Source: RPQJ01 sp963823535
GTDB lineage: Bacteria > Pseudomonadota > Gammaproteobacteria > Steroidobacterales > Steroidobacteraceae
Reading direction: 5' to 3'
Assembly: GCA_963823535.1 (NCBI GenBank)
Contig: CAWGLZ010000006.1
Coordinates: 1,116,001 to 1,180,000 of the forward strand
Length of the DNA: 64,000 nucleotides
In this document: positions 36,723 through 45,613 of the stretch, one piece after another
Numbering within the stretch: the first letter of the stretch is position 1
Layout of the letters: the number at the start of each line of letters is the position of its first letter
The notes under the pieces: generated by a model
What the model saw: only the letters and a program-made list of their open reading frames with translations
Told to the model about the DNA's origin: nothing
Database searches by the model: none
Position numbers and translations under genes: made by a program

Positions 36723-36890
36723 ATCGCACGCCAGCCGGGCGTACCGGCTGCTCCGACCGTCCCGACTCCGCCGTGGAAGCCGACGTTCGCGACCCGGTAT
36801 TGTCGGCGAGAAGCAGTCCGTAACAGTCCTGATATCAGGACCTTGGGAGCACTGCTTGGCGGGCGTCGTTCCTTCTGCGACAGTGACCGA

Positions 36891-37961
36891 ATGACACTTG
36901 TTGAATTGGGCCTGGATCCTGGCTGGGCCAGCGAGGCCGTTGAAAGGTGCGGGCCGGATTCATCCATTTCCAGAGTCACCGCGGTTGACCGCGGGCGGTA
37001 CCTGATCCGGGGCGAGGCCGACGAGGTGCCGGCCGAGTTGACGGGCAAGTTCCTCCATCTCGCCGAGTCTGCCGTCGAGTTGCCGTGCGTAGGCGATTGG
37101 GTGTGCGTTCAATACCGCGATGGCGGTGTACGAGCCAGCATCCATCACGTGCTGCCGCGCCGGTCCTTCCTGCGGCGCAAAGCCGCAGGACGCGACGTCG
37201 AGTTCCAGATGATTGCGGCCAATATCGACATGGCGTTCATCGTGCAGTCCTGCCACTTCGACTTCAATGTCCAGCGGCTGGAGCGCTATCTGGTCATGGC
37301 CCGGGATGGCCACGTCGAGCCCGTGGTGCTGCTGACCAAGACCGATCTGGTCACCCCGGACGCCTTGGAGCAGCTGGTCGGCCGGATCCGCGCCAGGGGG
37401 ATCAACGCTCAGATCGTTTGCCTCAGCAACGTGACCGGTTCCAGCGTCGAACAGGTCCGGGAACTCGTCGCTCCAGGCAGAACGTACTGCCTGCTGGGCT
37501 CGTCGGGAGTGGGCAAGACCACGCTCATCAACCGTCTGGTCGGGGGCGGTGCGCTCGAAACCGGCGCGATCAGCCACACAGGCGAGGGGCGTCACACCAC
37601 CACGCGGCGCCAACTGATCGCGCTCGAACATGGCGGGCTGTTGATCGACACGCCCGGCATGCGCGAGATGGGAATGCTCGGCGCTCAAGAAGGCATCTGT
37701 GAGACCTTTGCCGACATCAACGCACTCGCGCGAGGCTGCCGGTATACCGACTGTCGTCATGCCAGCGAGCCCGGTTGCGAGGTGCGTGCTGCAATAGAGC
37801 GACACGAGGTGAGCGAAGAACATCTGCAGAACTTCCTGAAGCTGCAGAAGGAAGCGGATTTCAACGACCTGTCCTACATTGATCGGCGCAAGAAGGATCG
37901 GGCATTCGGCCGGTTTCTCCACACCTACAAGAAACGGAAGGATGGGAGGGGCCCGGATTAG
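36891..37961 (+). CDS. rsgA: Ribosome small-subunit-dependent GTPase RsgA
   Basis: 356 residues from the ATG at 36891. The circularly permuted GTPase motifs are in the RsgA order: G4 LLTKTDL, then G1 LLGSSGVGKTTLINRL, the switch GEGRHTTTRRQ and G3 DTPGMREMGML. The zinc site C-x4-C-x-H-x5-C is CRYTDCRHASEPGC. An OB-fold N-terminal domain is expected. RsgA checks late 30S assembly. It lies in accessory DNA downstream of IS and CopA debris, so it may be a second copy; the chromosomal one is not in this window. Confidence 0.92.
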   Translation: MTLVELGLDPGWASEAVERCGPDSSISRVTAVDRGRYLIRGEADEVPAELTGKFLHLAESAVELPCVGDWVCVQYRDGGVRASIHHVLPRRSFLRRKAAGRDVEFQMIAANIDMAFIVQSCHFDFNVQRLERYLVMARDGHVEPVVLLTKTDLVTPDALEQLVGRIRARGINAQIVCLSNVTGSSVEQVRELVAPGRTYCLLGSSGVGKTTLINRLVGGGALETGAISHTGEGRHTTTRRQLIALEHGGLLIDTPGMREMGMLGAQEGICETFADINALARGCRYTDCRHASEPGCEVRAAIERHEVSEEHLQNFLKLQKEADFNDLSYIDRRKKDRAFGRFLHTYKKRKDGRGPD

Positions 37962-38075
37962 GCAGTGACCTGATGGGTCAAAATCGCCGAATGGCTGCAA
38001 TGGGTCGTTCTTCCGCGGCAAGGGGCAGGCACTGCCCGGCGTCGGCAATAGCAGTGCCTGGCCCGGTTCCGTGAC

Positions 38076-38735
38076 TCAGAATTTCCAACCGATGCCCAGC
38101 GTCGCCGACCAAGGCTCGTAGTCTGCGCGCACTCGGCCGGTCGTCGCTCCCTCACCGTCCATCGTCACCTCGCCCGCACTCAAGTAGCGAAGCCCGGCAT
38201 CGAGGAACCACCGCTCGCCGATGTCGTAGCGCGCCCCTGCGAGCAGTTGCACCCCGAAGCCGTCGCCGCTGTAGGAAATCTCCTGTCCACCATGTTCGAA
38301 ATCGATGTCCACCTCGGTGAGCCAGGCGACCCCCAGGCCGACGTAGGTGCGAACCTCCTCGCGCCCGAACAGGTTGAACGAGTACAGGCCGTTGAGCGCG
38401 AGGGACGTGGAGGCGAAATTACCGGAAGGCAGCGAGCTGCCTCCGGCCAGCCGGACGCCGTCGTGGTCCACGGACTGGTAGACGAACTCGGCCTCGGCCC
38501 GGAAGCCGCGGCTGAACGCGCGCCCGACGGCGGCGCCCGTCAGCAGTCCACTGCTCAGGCTGGCGTCCCCGGACTGAGTGGGGCCGTCACCTGACAGGCT
38601 CACCGTCTGGTCCGACATGAAGTTCCCGCCGACGTTTGCGGTGGCATACCAGTGTGCGTCATCCGCGGCCGACGCAATCGCCGGGCCGGTGGCAAGAAAG
38701 GCGGCGAGCAGTGCGGATTCGATGCTGTGTTTCAT
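38076..38735 (-). CDS. Outer membrane beta-barrel protein
   Basis: 219 residues with a Sec signal (IESALLAAFLATGPAIASAA) and a barrel of about eight strands ending in an aromatic residue (ATLGIGWKF), as in OmpA/OmpW-like porins. Strand pairs alternate with short turns (YVGLGVAWLTEVDIDF, then YDIGERWFLDAGLRYLSAGE). The function is not evident. It lies downstream of the histidine kinase on the same strand with a 124-bp gap and could be a target of that two-component system. Confidence 0.75.
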   Translation of the reverse strand: MKHSIESALLAAFLATGPAIASAADDAHWYATANVGGNFMSDQTVSLSGDGPTQSGDASLSSGLLTGAAVGRAFSRGFRAEAEFVYQSVDHDGVRLAGGSSLPSGNFASTSLALNGLYSFNLFGREEVRTYVGLGVAWLTEVDIDFEHGGQEISYSGDGFGVQLLAGARYDIGERWFLDAGLRYLSAGEVTMDGEGATTGRVRADYEPWSATLGIGWKF

Positions 38736-38859
38736 GGCTTGATTCCTCCAGCAGTGCTGAGTTTTCGACGGCAGCAGGTTGCCATCGGCGGAGTCAACAG
38801 CGCGTGAAAGGAGCGTCGATGCAGCGTGAAGAACGGCGCGTTCCCTCGCGCCGAGCGAA

Positions 38860-40146
38860 TCAGGGGGCGAGCGGCTCGCTACGAGCCTCAGGAAAGCGGA
38901 TCAGGACGCGGGTTCCGACCCCGGGGCTGCTTTCAATCGTCACTGGCCAGCCGAATCGATCGGACAGCCGGCGCACGATCGTGAGCCCGACGCCGTGCCC
39001 GCCACGCCCACCCGCGTCGCCGCGAACGAACGGCTGGTACATCGCGTCGACCTGCCCCGGCGCGATGCCGACGCCGGTGTCGCGGATCATGACCGACCCG
39101 GCGCCGACGTCCACCATCACCTCGCCGGCATCGGTGTACGAGAACGCGTTGCGCAAGAGGTTGCCGAGCAGCACGGGAAGCACCTTCTCGGGTGCGTCGA
39201 CGTAAAGGCGGTGCGTGGCGCTGAGGCGCGATTCGATGGGCTTTCCGGCCGCGAGCAGGCGCGCACGCTCGAGCTCGTCGGCGAGAACGTCGTTGACGCA
39301 GGTGGCCCCGAGCGGCAGGCCAGTCTGCGACTCGCGCGCGAGCAGCAGGAACGCGCTGGTCAGTTCCTCCATGTCTTGCGCCGCTCGTACGATTCGCGCG
39401 ACGGACCGCCGGCTGGCGTCGCTGAGTCCGGCGTCGGCCTCGAGCATGCCGGCGGCCATCTGGATCACCGTGAGCGGGCTGCGCAGCTCGTGACTGGCGT
39501 CGCGCGTAAAGTTGCGTTCCCGCTCCACGAACTCGTTCAGGCGCAGGGCGTAGCGCGCGAGCGCGTCGGCCAGCTCGCGCACCTCGTCGTCGGCGTCGCG
39601 CGGCAGCCGGGCAGGATCGAGCTGGGCGGGATCCGGCGCCGCGGGATCGAGCCCGCGCACCTGTCGCGCCAGCGCGATGACCGGCGAGAACGCGCGACGT
39701 GAAGCACGGAACGCGAGCCATGTCGACAGGTACAGGACCAATAGCACCATCGCGAGCGGCAGCAGGCCGAACACGGTGGCGAGGCGTCCGACACCGCTGC
39801 GGTCGAAGACGAGATAGAGACGCTGTCCGTCCCGGTCCGTGACGTAGATGACGGTCTTCACGCCGTCGAGCACGCGGTCGTGGTATCCGGTCGGCAGCTT
39901 CGACAGCGCGGGCGGCGCCGTATCGAGGTACCCGGTGAGGTTCAGTGTGCCGGGCAGCGCAAACTCACCGTCGCGCTCGCGCTGCGACCAGAAATGAGCG
40001 GCCTCCTCGCGCAAGGCCTGGCGGATCAGCACGCCCTCGAGCAGCAGGCTGGCGAGGAACACGCCGACCACGGCCGCGGCGCCAATGAACGCGGCCTGCA
40101 GCAGGAATGCGCGGCCGAGCCTCGCCCGCAGTCCGCTAGCGGCCAT
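38860..40146 (-). CDS. Sensor histidine kinase
   Basis: 428 residues from the ATG at 40146, overlapping the response-regulator stop. There are two membrane helices (about 10-40 and 125-150), a short periplasmic sensor, a HAMP-like linker, H219 in RNFTRDASHELRSPLTVIQM and an ATPase domain with LLRNAFSYTD, RDTGVGIAP and GGHGVGLTIVRRL. The sensor loop is small, as in QseC/PmrB-type kinases. It partners with the adjacent regulator. Confidence 0.85.
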   Translation of the reverse strand: MAASGLRARLGRAFLLQAAFIGAAAVVGVFLASLLLEGVLIRQALREEAAHFWSQRERDGEFALPGTLNLTGYLDTAPPALSKLPTGYHDRVLDGVKTVIYVTDRDGQRLYLVFDRSGVGRLATVFGLLPLAMVLLVLYLSTWLAFRASRRAFSPVIALARQVRGLDPAAPDPAQLDPARLPRDADDEVRELADALARYALRLNEFVERERNFTRDASHELRSPLTVIQMAAGMLEADAGLSDASRRSVARIVRAAQDMEELTSAFLLLARESQTGLPLGATCVNDVLADELERARLLAAGKPIESRLSATHRLYVDAPEKVLPVLLGNLLRNAFSYTDAGEVMVDVGAGSVMIRDTGVGIAPGQVDAMYQPFVRGDAGGRGGHGVGLTIVRRLSDRFGWPVTIESSPGVGTRVLIRFPEARSEPLAP

Positions 40147-40840
40147 CGTCGGTCGCGAGCCGGTATCCGGCGCCCGGAATCGTGTGCAGCAGCGGGCGCG
40201 CAAACGGCTTGTCGATCGCCTTGCGCAGCGTGTAGAGATGGCTGCGCAGCGTGTCGCTGTCCGGCAGCAGGTCGCCCCACACCTCGCGCTCGAGTTGCTG
40301 TCGTGACACGACCCGGGGCGAGGCACGCATCAGCACAGTGAGCAACTTCAGGCCGATCGGCGTGAGCGCCAGCGACTGACCGCCCCGCGTGACCACCAGC
40401 GTGGCGGTGTCGAGCGTCAGGTCGTCCACGGTATAGGTCTCGCGCGCGACGGCCCCGCGGTGGCGACGGAGCAGCGTGCGGATGCGCGCCTCGAGCTCGC
40501 GAACCTCGAAGGGCTTGACGAGGTAATCGTCGGCCCCGGCGTCGAGGCCGGTGATCTTGTCGTCGAGCGTATCGCGGGCCGTGAGCATCAGCAGCGGCGT
40601 ATCGTTGCGCGCTTCCTCGCGCAGCTTGCGGCACACCGACAGGCCGTCGAGGCCGGGCAGCATGACGTCCAGCACGATCACGTCGTAGGGGTTCGACACC
40701 GCGAGGTGCAGGCCGGTGACGCCGTCCGCCGCATAGTCGACGGCGAACCCACGGTGTTCGAGGAAATCGACGATCGCGCCAGCGATGTCACGATGGTCCT
40801 CGATGAGCAGGACGTTCGGCTGTCTCGGCTCGTCCGTCAT
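40136..40840 (-). CDS. OmpR-family response regulator
   Basis: 234 residues: receiver with phospho-acceptor D58 in VIVLDVMLPGLDGL, LMLTARD and DDYLVKPFEVREL, followed by a winged-helix domain (LTPIGLKLLTVLMRASPRVV, SDTLRSHLYTLRKAIDKPF and IPGAGYRLA). It sits in one operon with the kinase, with an 11-bp overlap. The regulon is unknown, but the barrel gene downstream is a candidate. Confidence 0.88.
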   Translation of the reverse strand: MTDEPRQPNVLLIEDHRDIAGAIVDFLEHRGFAVDYAADGVTGLHLAVSNPYDVIVLDVMLPGLDGLSVCRKLREEARNDTPLLMLTARDTLDDKITGLDAGADDYLVKPFEVRELEARIRTLLRRHRGAVARETYTVDDLTLDTATLVVTRGGQSLALTPIGLKLLTVLMRASPRVVSRQQLEREVWGDLLPDSDTLRSHLYTLRKAIDKPFARPLLHTIPGAGYRLATDDGR

Positions 40841-40920
40841 GGCGATGATTTTCCTGTGCCCGCAGTGTAGCGCGGTTGCCGTTCATTTCGCCCGTGAAGC
40901 GACGGCTGCCCGGCCGGATG

Positions 40921-41487
40921 TCATTCCCAGCGCTGCGGGACCTTCTGGATCCTGGTCGTGTCGTAGCCCTGCGCGGCCAGGAACTCGACGATCTTGCGAT
41001 AGTCGGCTTCCGGGATGGTCGGCTGGCGGGCCATGATCCACACGTAGTCGCGCTTGTTGCGGCCGATCACGGTCTGCGAATATGCCTCGTCGAGCCAGAG
41101 GATCCGGTAGTCGGCCTTGATCGGCCATACGAAGCGCATGCCCCACACCGCGTTGCTCTCACGATCCTCGACGAAGCCGCGCGGGTTGTAGGTCTTCAGC
41201 TCGCCATCGAATCCGTCCTTGCGGAAGGTGAACGTCGTGGCGATCGAGCCGTCCTCGTCGATCTCGTAGCCCTCGACCGCGTTGTGCGCGCCCTTCTCGA
41301 TGAAGGTCGGGATGTTCGCAATCACGTACCAGTCGCCCATGAAGCGCTCGAGATCGACGTACTCCACCGTCTTGATGGGTTCCCGTGACGGACCGCCAGC
41401 GCAACCGGCCAGCGCGAACAAGGTCAGGCACGTCACTCCCGCCCGCAGCCAGGCGGCCGGCGCCCCATTGCTCCGGCGGGTGCTCAC
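40921..41487 (-). CDS. blc: Lipocalin lipoprotein (Blc-like)
   Basis: 188 residues from a GTG at 41487, which overlaps the preceding stop by four bases (GTGA). A lipoprotein signal (LTLFALAGCAGG) is followed by the lipocalin signature FMGDWYVIANIPTFIEKGAH, with the invariant GxW. Later strands include YRILWLDEAYSQTVIGR and YVWIMARQPTIPEADYR. Bacterial lipocalins such as Blc bind fatty acids or lysophospholipids at the outer membrane during stress. It closes the DUF2878-DUF1295-DUF6134-lipocalin operon. Confidence 0.88.
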   Translation of the reverse strand: MSTRRSNGAPAAWLRAGVTCLTLFALAGCAGGPSREPIKTVEYVDLERFMGDWYVIANIPTFIEKGAHNAVEGYEIDEDGSIATTFTFRKDGFDGELKTYNPRGFVEDRESNAVWGMRFVWPIKADYRILWLDEAYSQTVIGRNKRDYVWIMARQPTIPEADYRKIVEFLAAQGYDTTRIQKVPQRWE

Positions 41488-42209
41488 CGGCCGGTCTCCG
41501 GGCCACCGGCGCGGGCCGTCTGGACGACGGACAGCGCGCTGAGCTCGCCGGGATTTCGGCGGTAGCGCAGCGTCCGGCCACCGTCGAGCCGGCTGTCGAG
41601 CGCCACCCACTCGCCGCTGCCGGCCTCGTAGGCGAGCGTGATGTCGATCTCCTTGCCCTTGAGCGAGTAGCGCTCCACCGGCACCTCGCGTCCACCGATG
41701 CGAATCCGGTCGCGTCCGAGCGAATCGATCTGCACCGCCACGTACTCGCCGGTCTGCGAGTTGAGCAATCGCTGGCTCTGCAGCAGGACGTCCTTGTCCC
41801 AGTACGCGAAGCTGACCACACAGTCGCCGAGCCTCCGCTCGCCCTCGTTGGTCGCGACGACGAATGCGGTACCTCGCGACCGACCGCTGACGGTGTACTT
41901 CTTGCCGTTGGAGTCGGTGCGTGCGTCGATTGCCTGCAGGCAGCCGTCGCGCCACAACTCGGTGTTGCGGTGGTCGTACGCGAAGGCCGTGATCCGCAGC
42001 AACTTCACCTCGAACTCGGCCTGCGTCTCGATACGCGTGCCCTCCTCAGCCTGGGTCAACGCGAAGCGCTGGTAGCCGATCGCGCGGTCGTCGAGAAAGA
42101 CATCGAAGTTTAGCTTGCGCGCAGAGTCACCGGCAGCGGCGAGGGCAGGCGCCGCCGGGACGACGGCCAGAGAAGCGGTCAGCGCGAACAATCGAAGAAA
42201 GGATCGCAT
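41484..42209 (-). CDS. DUF6134-type exported protein
   Basis: 241 residues from the ATG at 42209 (GGAGGT ribosome site). A Sec signal (FLRLFALTASLAVVPAAPAL) precedes a beta-rich domain with the family strands FDVFLDDRAIGYQRFAL and VEVKLLRI-like stretches, RNTELWRDGCLQAIDARTDS and WALDSRLDGGRTLRYRR-like residues. Such proteins are predicted to be periplasmic beta-sheet proteins of unknown role. It sits 17 bp after the DUF1295 gene and overlaps the lipocalin start. Confidence 0.75.
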   Translation of the reverse strand: MRSFLRLFALTASLAVVPAAPALAAAGDSARKLNFDVFLDDRAIGYQRFALTQAEEGTRIETQAEFEVKLLRITAFAYDHRNTELWRDGCLQAIDARTDSNGKKYTVSGRSRGTAFVVATNEGERRLGDCVVSFAYWDKDVLLQSQRLLNSQTGEYVAVQIDSLGRDRIRIGGREVPVERYSLKGKEIDITLAYEAGSGEWVALDSRLDGGRTLRYRRNPGELSALSVVQTARAGGPETGR

Positions 42210-42226
42210 GAGCGGGGTACCTCCAG

Positions 42227-43003
42227 TCAAGCCGCGCACGGCGGGCCGGGAAAGAACGCGTTGGTGCGGCGAACGTAGTCGCGGTAGGCCGGTCGTCGCT
42301 CGCCGATGTCCTTCTCGAGCAGCGCCACGCCGGAGACCTTGAGCAGCATGAAGGACATCAACAGCGGTCCGGCCACGCTCCACCAGCCGCCGCCGGCGAG
42401 AGCGACGAGGAACAGGCCCCACCAGACGCAGAAGTCGCCGAAGTAGTTGGGGTGACGGGTGTAGCGCCACAGCCCGGTGTCGAGCACCTTGCCCCGGTTG
42501 GCCGGGTCCGCCTTGAAGCGGGCGAGCTGCCAGTCACCGCCTGCCTCGAAGACGATACCGACCAGCCACAGCGCAGCCCCGGCAAGATCCAGCCAGCCGA
42601 GCGGGGCAGTGGAGTTGATCGCTGCGAGCAGCGGCAGCGAGATTACCCACGCCAGCCCCGCCTGCAGGCCGAAGACGATGTACAGGCTCTTGAAGGCGAA
42701 GCCCGGATCGTTGTTGGCGCGGATCTTCTGGTAGCGGAAATCCTCGCCGTGACCGCGGTTGCGCCAGGTGATGTAGGCGGCAAGGCGGATGGACCAGACG
42801 CTCACCAGCCCGATTACCAGCCATGCGCGTGGACCAGGAGTGGCCTGACCTGCCGCATAGGCGAGCGCAGCCAGCAGGAACATGAGCGACCACATGCTGT
42901 CGACGATGCTGACGTTGCGCAGCGGCAGGCTCAGCAGCCAGCCCAGCACCGCGAAGACCGCGAGCACCGCAAGCCCTTCCAGCCACATGCCCAGGTCAAA
43001 CAT
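42227..43003 (-). CDS. DUF1295 family membrane protein (steroid 5-alpha-reductase-like)
   Basis: 258 residues with six or seven membrane helices. The C-terminal family signature is GLWRYTRHPNYFGDFCVWWGLFL, which also occurs in steroid reductases and isoprenylcysteine methyltransferases. These enzymes act on lipid substrates inside the membrane, often with NAD(P)H. Its start overlaps the DUF2878 stop by 8 bp, so the two are translationally coupled. In other proteobacteria DUF1295 genes occur with cyclopropane-fatty-acid-type genes, which are not seen here. Confidence 0.85.
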   Translation of the reverse strand: MFDLGMWLEGLAVLAVFAVLGWLLSLPLRNVSIVDSMWSLMFLLAALAYAAGQATPGPRAWLVIGLVSVWSIRLAAYITWRNRGHGEDFRYQKIRANNDPGFAFKSLYIVFGLQAGLAWVISLPLLAAINSTAPLGWLDLAGAALWLVGIVFEAGGDWQLARFKADPANRGKVLDTGLWRYTRHPNYFGDFCVWWGLFLVALAGGGWWSVAGPLLMSFMLLKVSGVALLEKDIGERRPAYRDYVRRTNAFFPGPPCAA

Positions 43004-43577
43004 GGCGGCGGGCCTCCTGCGGAAGCCGCGCCCACGCTGTCGGAGCCGGCTCGAAGCCGTTCAGGCGCGTGGCCAGCAGGGTCAGCAGCGGCAGGATGGC
43101 CGCCCAGCCAATCGCCTGCGCACCCAGCGCCAGGACCGGATCAGGCATCTGCACTCCGCCGAGCCGTTCGCCGGCGAGGTAGGCGAGTGGACCGCCCACG
43201 GCACCGAACAGGGCGGCCAGCCACGCCCGGCCCTTGAGCCAGCCCATCGACAGGTTGAGCGACGTGGCGAACAGCGCCCACATGGCGATGATCCAGACCG
43301 GCGCTACCCCGTCGGCGAAGTTTCCCGACGTGTAGCGCACGAGACCGAGCGACACGACGAGGCTGTCCCAGAACAGCCCGATGGAAGCAACGACCAGGAC
43401 CAGCATGGCCTCGGGGGCGCGCCGGGGCGCGAGCCAGAGGTGCACGCCGACGGCGACGGCGACTGCCAGTGTCGCGAGCAGCGGCCGGCCCTCGGCCGCG
43501 GCGAGCACGCATGCGAACCAGGCGAGCTGGAATGCAGCGAAGTTCAGCAGCTTGCGGCGCGAATCGGAGATGTTCAT
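42996..43577 (-). CDS. DUF2878 family membrane protein
   Basis: 193 residues from the ATG at 43577. Five or six hydrophobic helices fill the protein (LLNFAAFQLAWFACVLAAAE, then AVAVAVGVHLWLAP and VWIIAMWALFATSLNLSMGW). Between helices is FWDSLVVSLGLVRYTSGNF, a family pattern. The function is unknown. It is the first gene of the four-gene operon with DUF1295, DUF6134 and lipocalin. Confidence 0.8.
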   Translation of the reverse strand: MNISDSRRKLLNFAAFQLAWFACVLAAAEGRPLLATLAVAVAVGVHLWLAPRRAPEAMLVLVVASIGLFWDSLVVSLGLVRYTSGNFADGVAPVWIIAMWALFATSLNLSMGWLKGRAWLAALFGAVGGPLAYLAGERLGGVQMPDPVLALGAQAIGWAAILPLLTLLATRLNGFEPAPTAWARLPQEARRHV

Positions 43578-43804
43578 ACGAGGGGTCTCCCGGGCAGTCC
43601 GACGGACTAGATGCGGCGCAGGTTGCCAGCCAGCACGTGAAGGCCGCGTGAAGCCACGGTCAAGCGGACGTGAGTGCGCGCATCCGCGCGCTGCTGAGCC
43701 GGCGCCGTCTACCACGAGCGAACCGCCGCCGGCGAGATCGTGTTCAGCGGTACCGTTGATCGTTGCGCGCAGGACCTGCCCTGCAGTCTCAGCCCCGCGA
43801 TTGA

Positions 43805-44707
43805 CTACAGGTCGAGCAATAGAGATGCGACGCGCGCAGGATCCTCGATATCGAAGCAGTGCCCGAGATCGTCGAAGCTACGCACATCGGCGCGCGGTGC
43901 GATCTCGCGGCAGGTATCGCGTTTCGTGGCACGGTGGGAGCGATCGGCCGCGCCCCATAGAAAGGTCGTCGGTATCGAGAGCGGGCCGATGTCGGCCGCG
44001 GTCATGGAGTTCATCGACTGGTTGAGGGCGGCGAGGCAGAAAGTACCACCCTTCTGATACACGTTCCGCGCCACGCGCGAGTATGCCGCCGGCTCGGCAC
44101 CCGGTCCCGACACCCCGCGAAACCATTTGTCTGCGACGAATGACGGCGCGGCAGCCATCAGCGCCTGTCCAACGCCTGGTGTCGAGAGCAGCGATACGCC
44201 CGCGACCTTGAAGTCGATGCGGGCTGCCCAGCGACGGTATTCCTCAAGCGAAGGCAACTGTCCGAGCGTGAGGCGCTCGACCCGCTCCGGGGCACGCTTT
44301 GCGAGCGCTGCGGCAACCAGCGCGTTGACGCACGTGAAGGCCAGGTGAGCACGGCTCACGCCAAGCGCGTCCAGCAGACCCAGCAGTACCCCGACCTGCT
44401 CCGGCAGAGTGAAGCGGTACTGCCGGTGGGGCCGGGAGAAACCGAAGCCCGGCATCTCCAGTGCCACGACGCGCCGCCGGCGCTGCAGCGCTTCCACCAT
44501 GGGGATCAGATGCTCCAGCACCACCGGCGCATCGGCAGCCAGGACGATCGGCGCACGGCCGCCCGCGTCGCCGACGTCCAGCACGCGGAGCACGTTGCCG
44601 CCGACGTCGATCATGCGCATCCGCGAATCGCTGCGCCAACTGACCTCCGGCGCCCGACGTCGCGCGCAGCGACGGGCATCCCAGGCACATCCCCATGAAG
44701 CAGTCAT
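43805..44707 (-). CDS. Alpha/beta hydrolase fold protein with altered nucleophile elbow
   Basis: 300 residues; the start at 44707 has a GGAGG site but the first 29 residues look non-family, so the ATG at 44620 is an alternative. The fold is recognisable: RRVVALEMPGFGFSRPH after strand 4, LPEQVGVLLGLLDALGVSRAH, the acid region FLWGAADRSHRATK and the histidine of DDLGHCFDIEDP. At the elbow, where GxSxG is expected, the sequence is AFTCVNALVA, so serine is replaced by cysteine and the glycines are lost. It may be inactive or use a cysteine. Confidence 0.7.
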   Translation of the reverse strand: MTASWGCAWDARRCARRRAPEVSWRSDSRMRMIDVGGNVLRVLDVGDAGGRAPIVLAADAPVVLEHLIPMVEALQRRRRVVALEMPGFGFSRPHRQYRFTLPEQVGVLLGLLDALGVSRAHLAFTCVNALVAAALAKRAPERVERLTLGQLPSLEEYRRWAARIDFKVAGVSLLSTPGVGQALMAAAPSFVADKWFRGVSGPGAEPAAYSRVARNVYQKGGTFCLAALNQSMNSMTAADIGPLSIPTTFLWGAADRSHRATKRDTCREIAPRADVRSFDDLGHCFDIEDPARVASLLLDL

Positions 44708-44801
44708 GCAGCCTCCGAACCACGGTCATGCCATGCGAGTGCAAGAGTAACGCCCCGCCTCACGTAAAGCAGCAGTCACTTGCCGGCTGCACGCGTCCGG
44801 A

Positions 44802-45281
44802 TCATGAAGCCGCTTTGGGTGGTAACACCGTGCCCTTGAAGCTGCCGCGCTGGTTCGCCTTGTGGACCATTGTGTAGGCATAGTCGACTCCCATGCCGTA
44901 GGCGCCGCTGTGTTCCTGCACGATTGCGATCGTCTGGTCGTAGGTCTCCCTGCGGGCCCAGTCGTACTGCCACTCGAGCAGCACCGGCTGCCACGTCATG
45001 GGGACCACGCCGACCTGCACCATGCGGTCCATCGCGTACTTGTGCGCGTCGACGGACGTGCCACCCGACGCGTCGGCGACCATGTAGATCTCATAGCCGC
45101 CTTCCTGCACTGCAGACAGTGCGAACGTGCAGTTGCACACCTCGGTCCAGAGGCCGGAGACGACGACCTTCTGCTTCGGGTCGTCCTCGTCCGTTGGATG
45201 TTTGCTGTTGGGGCGGCTGCCGAACCATTCCCCAGGCGCTGGAACAGCTGCCGCCAGCGGCGTGTGGATCTTGTCCGGGAA
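44802..45281 (-). pseudogene. Isochorismatase-family hydrolase, 5' end lost
   Basis: The frame gives FPDKIHTPLAAAVPAPGEWF, then KVVVSGLWTEVCNCTFALSA, VADASGGTSVDAHKYAMDRM and the YcaC-like end SGAYGMGVDYAYTMVHKANQ. The catalytic cysteine region TEVCNCT is present, but the N-terminal catalytic aspartate domain is missing: a stop codon (TGA, 45282-45284) lies directly upstream. The divergent toxin-antitoxin genes begin 54 bp away. Confidence 0.8.
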
Positions 45282-45337
45282 TCACGATCACGCTAACATG
45301 TATTGCAATTGCATCGCACAATCGAGGGCGCCACGTC

Positions 45338-45613
45338 ATGAAGTCCAGCACGCTGCCGCCACTGCGGGTCTCCCCGGAACTGCGCGCCGACGCCGAAGCT
45401 GTTCTGGCCCCCGGCGAGTCGCTCTCGTCGTTCGTTCATGATGCGGTGACTCGCACGATCGAGTACCGCAAGGCGCAGCAGGAGTTCGTTGAGCGCGGTC
45501 TTGGGAGCGCAGACAAGGCGCGCCGCACGGGCCGCTACGTGTCGAGCAGCGCCGCGCTGAGGACACTCAGGCGTCAGCTCGTACAAGGTGGCGCGACCAA
45601 GAAGCAGTCGTGA
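45338..45613 (+). CDS. Antitoxin of a ParDE-type system (YlcI/YnfO-like)
   Basis: 91 residues. Helical pattern LRVSPELRADAEAVLAPGES, LSSFVHDAVTRTIEYRKAQQ and RKAQQEFVERGLGSADKARR matches short ribbon-helix-helix-type antitoxins paired with RelE/ParE toxins. Its stop overlaps the toxin GTG start by four bases. It should bind DNA as a dimer and neutralise the toxin. Confidence 0.8.
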   Translation: MKSSTLPPLRVSPELRADAEAVLAPGESLSSFVHDAVTRTIEYRKAQQEFVERGLGSADKARRTGRYVSSSAALRTLRRQLVQGGATKKQS

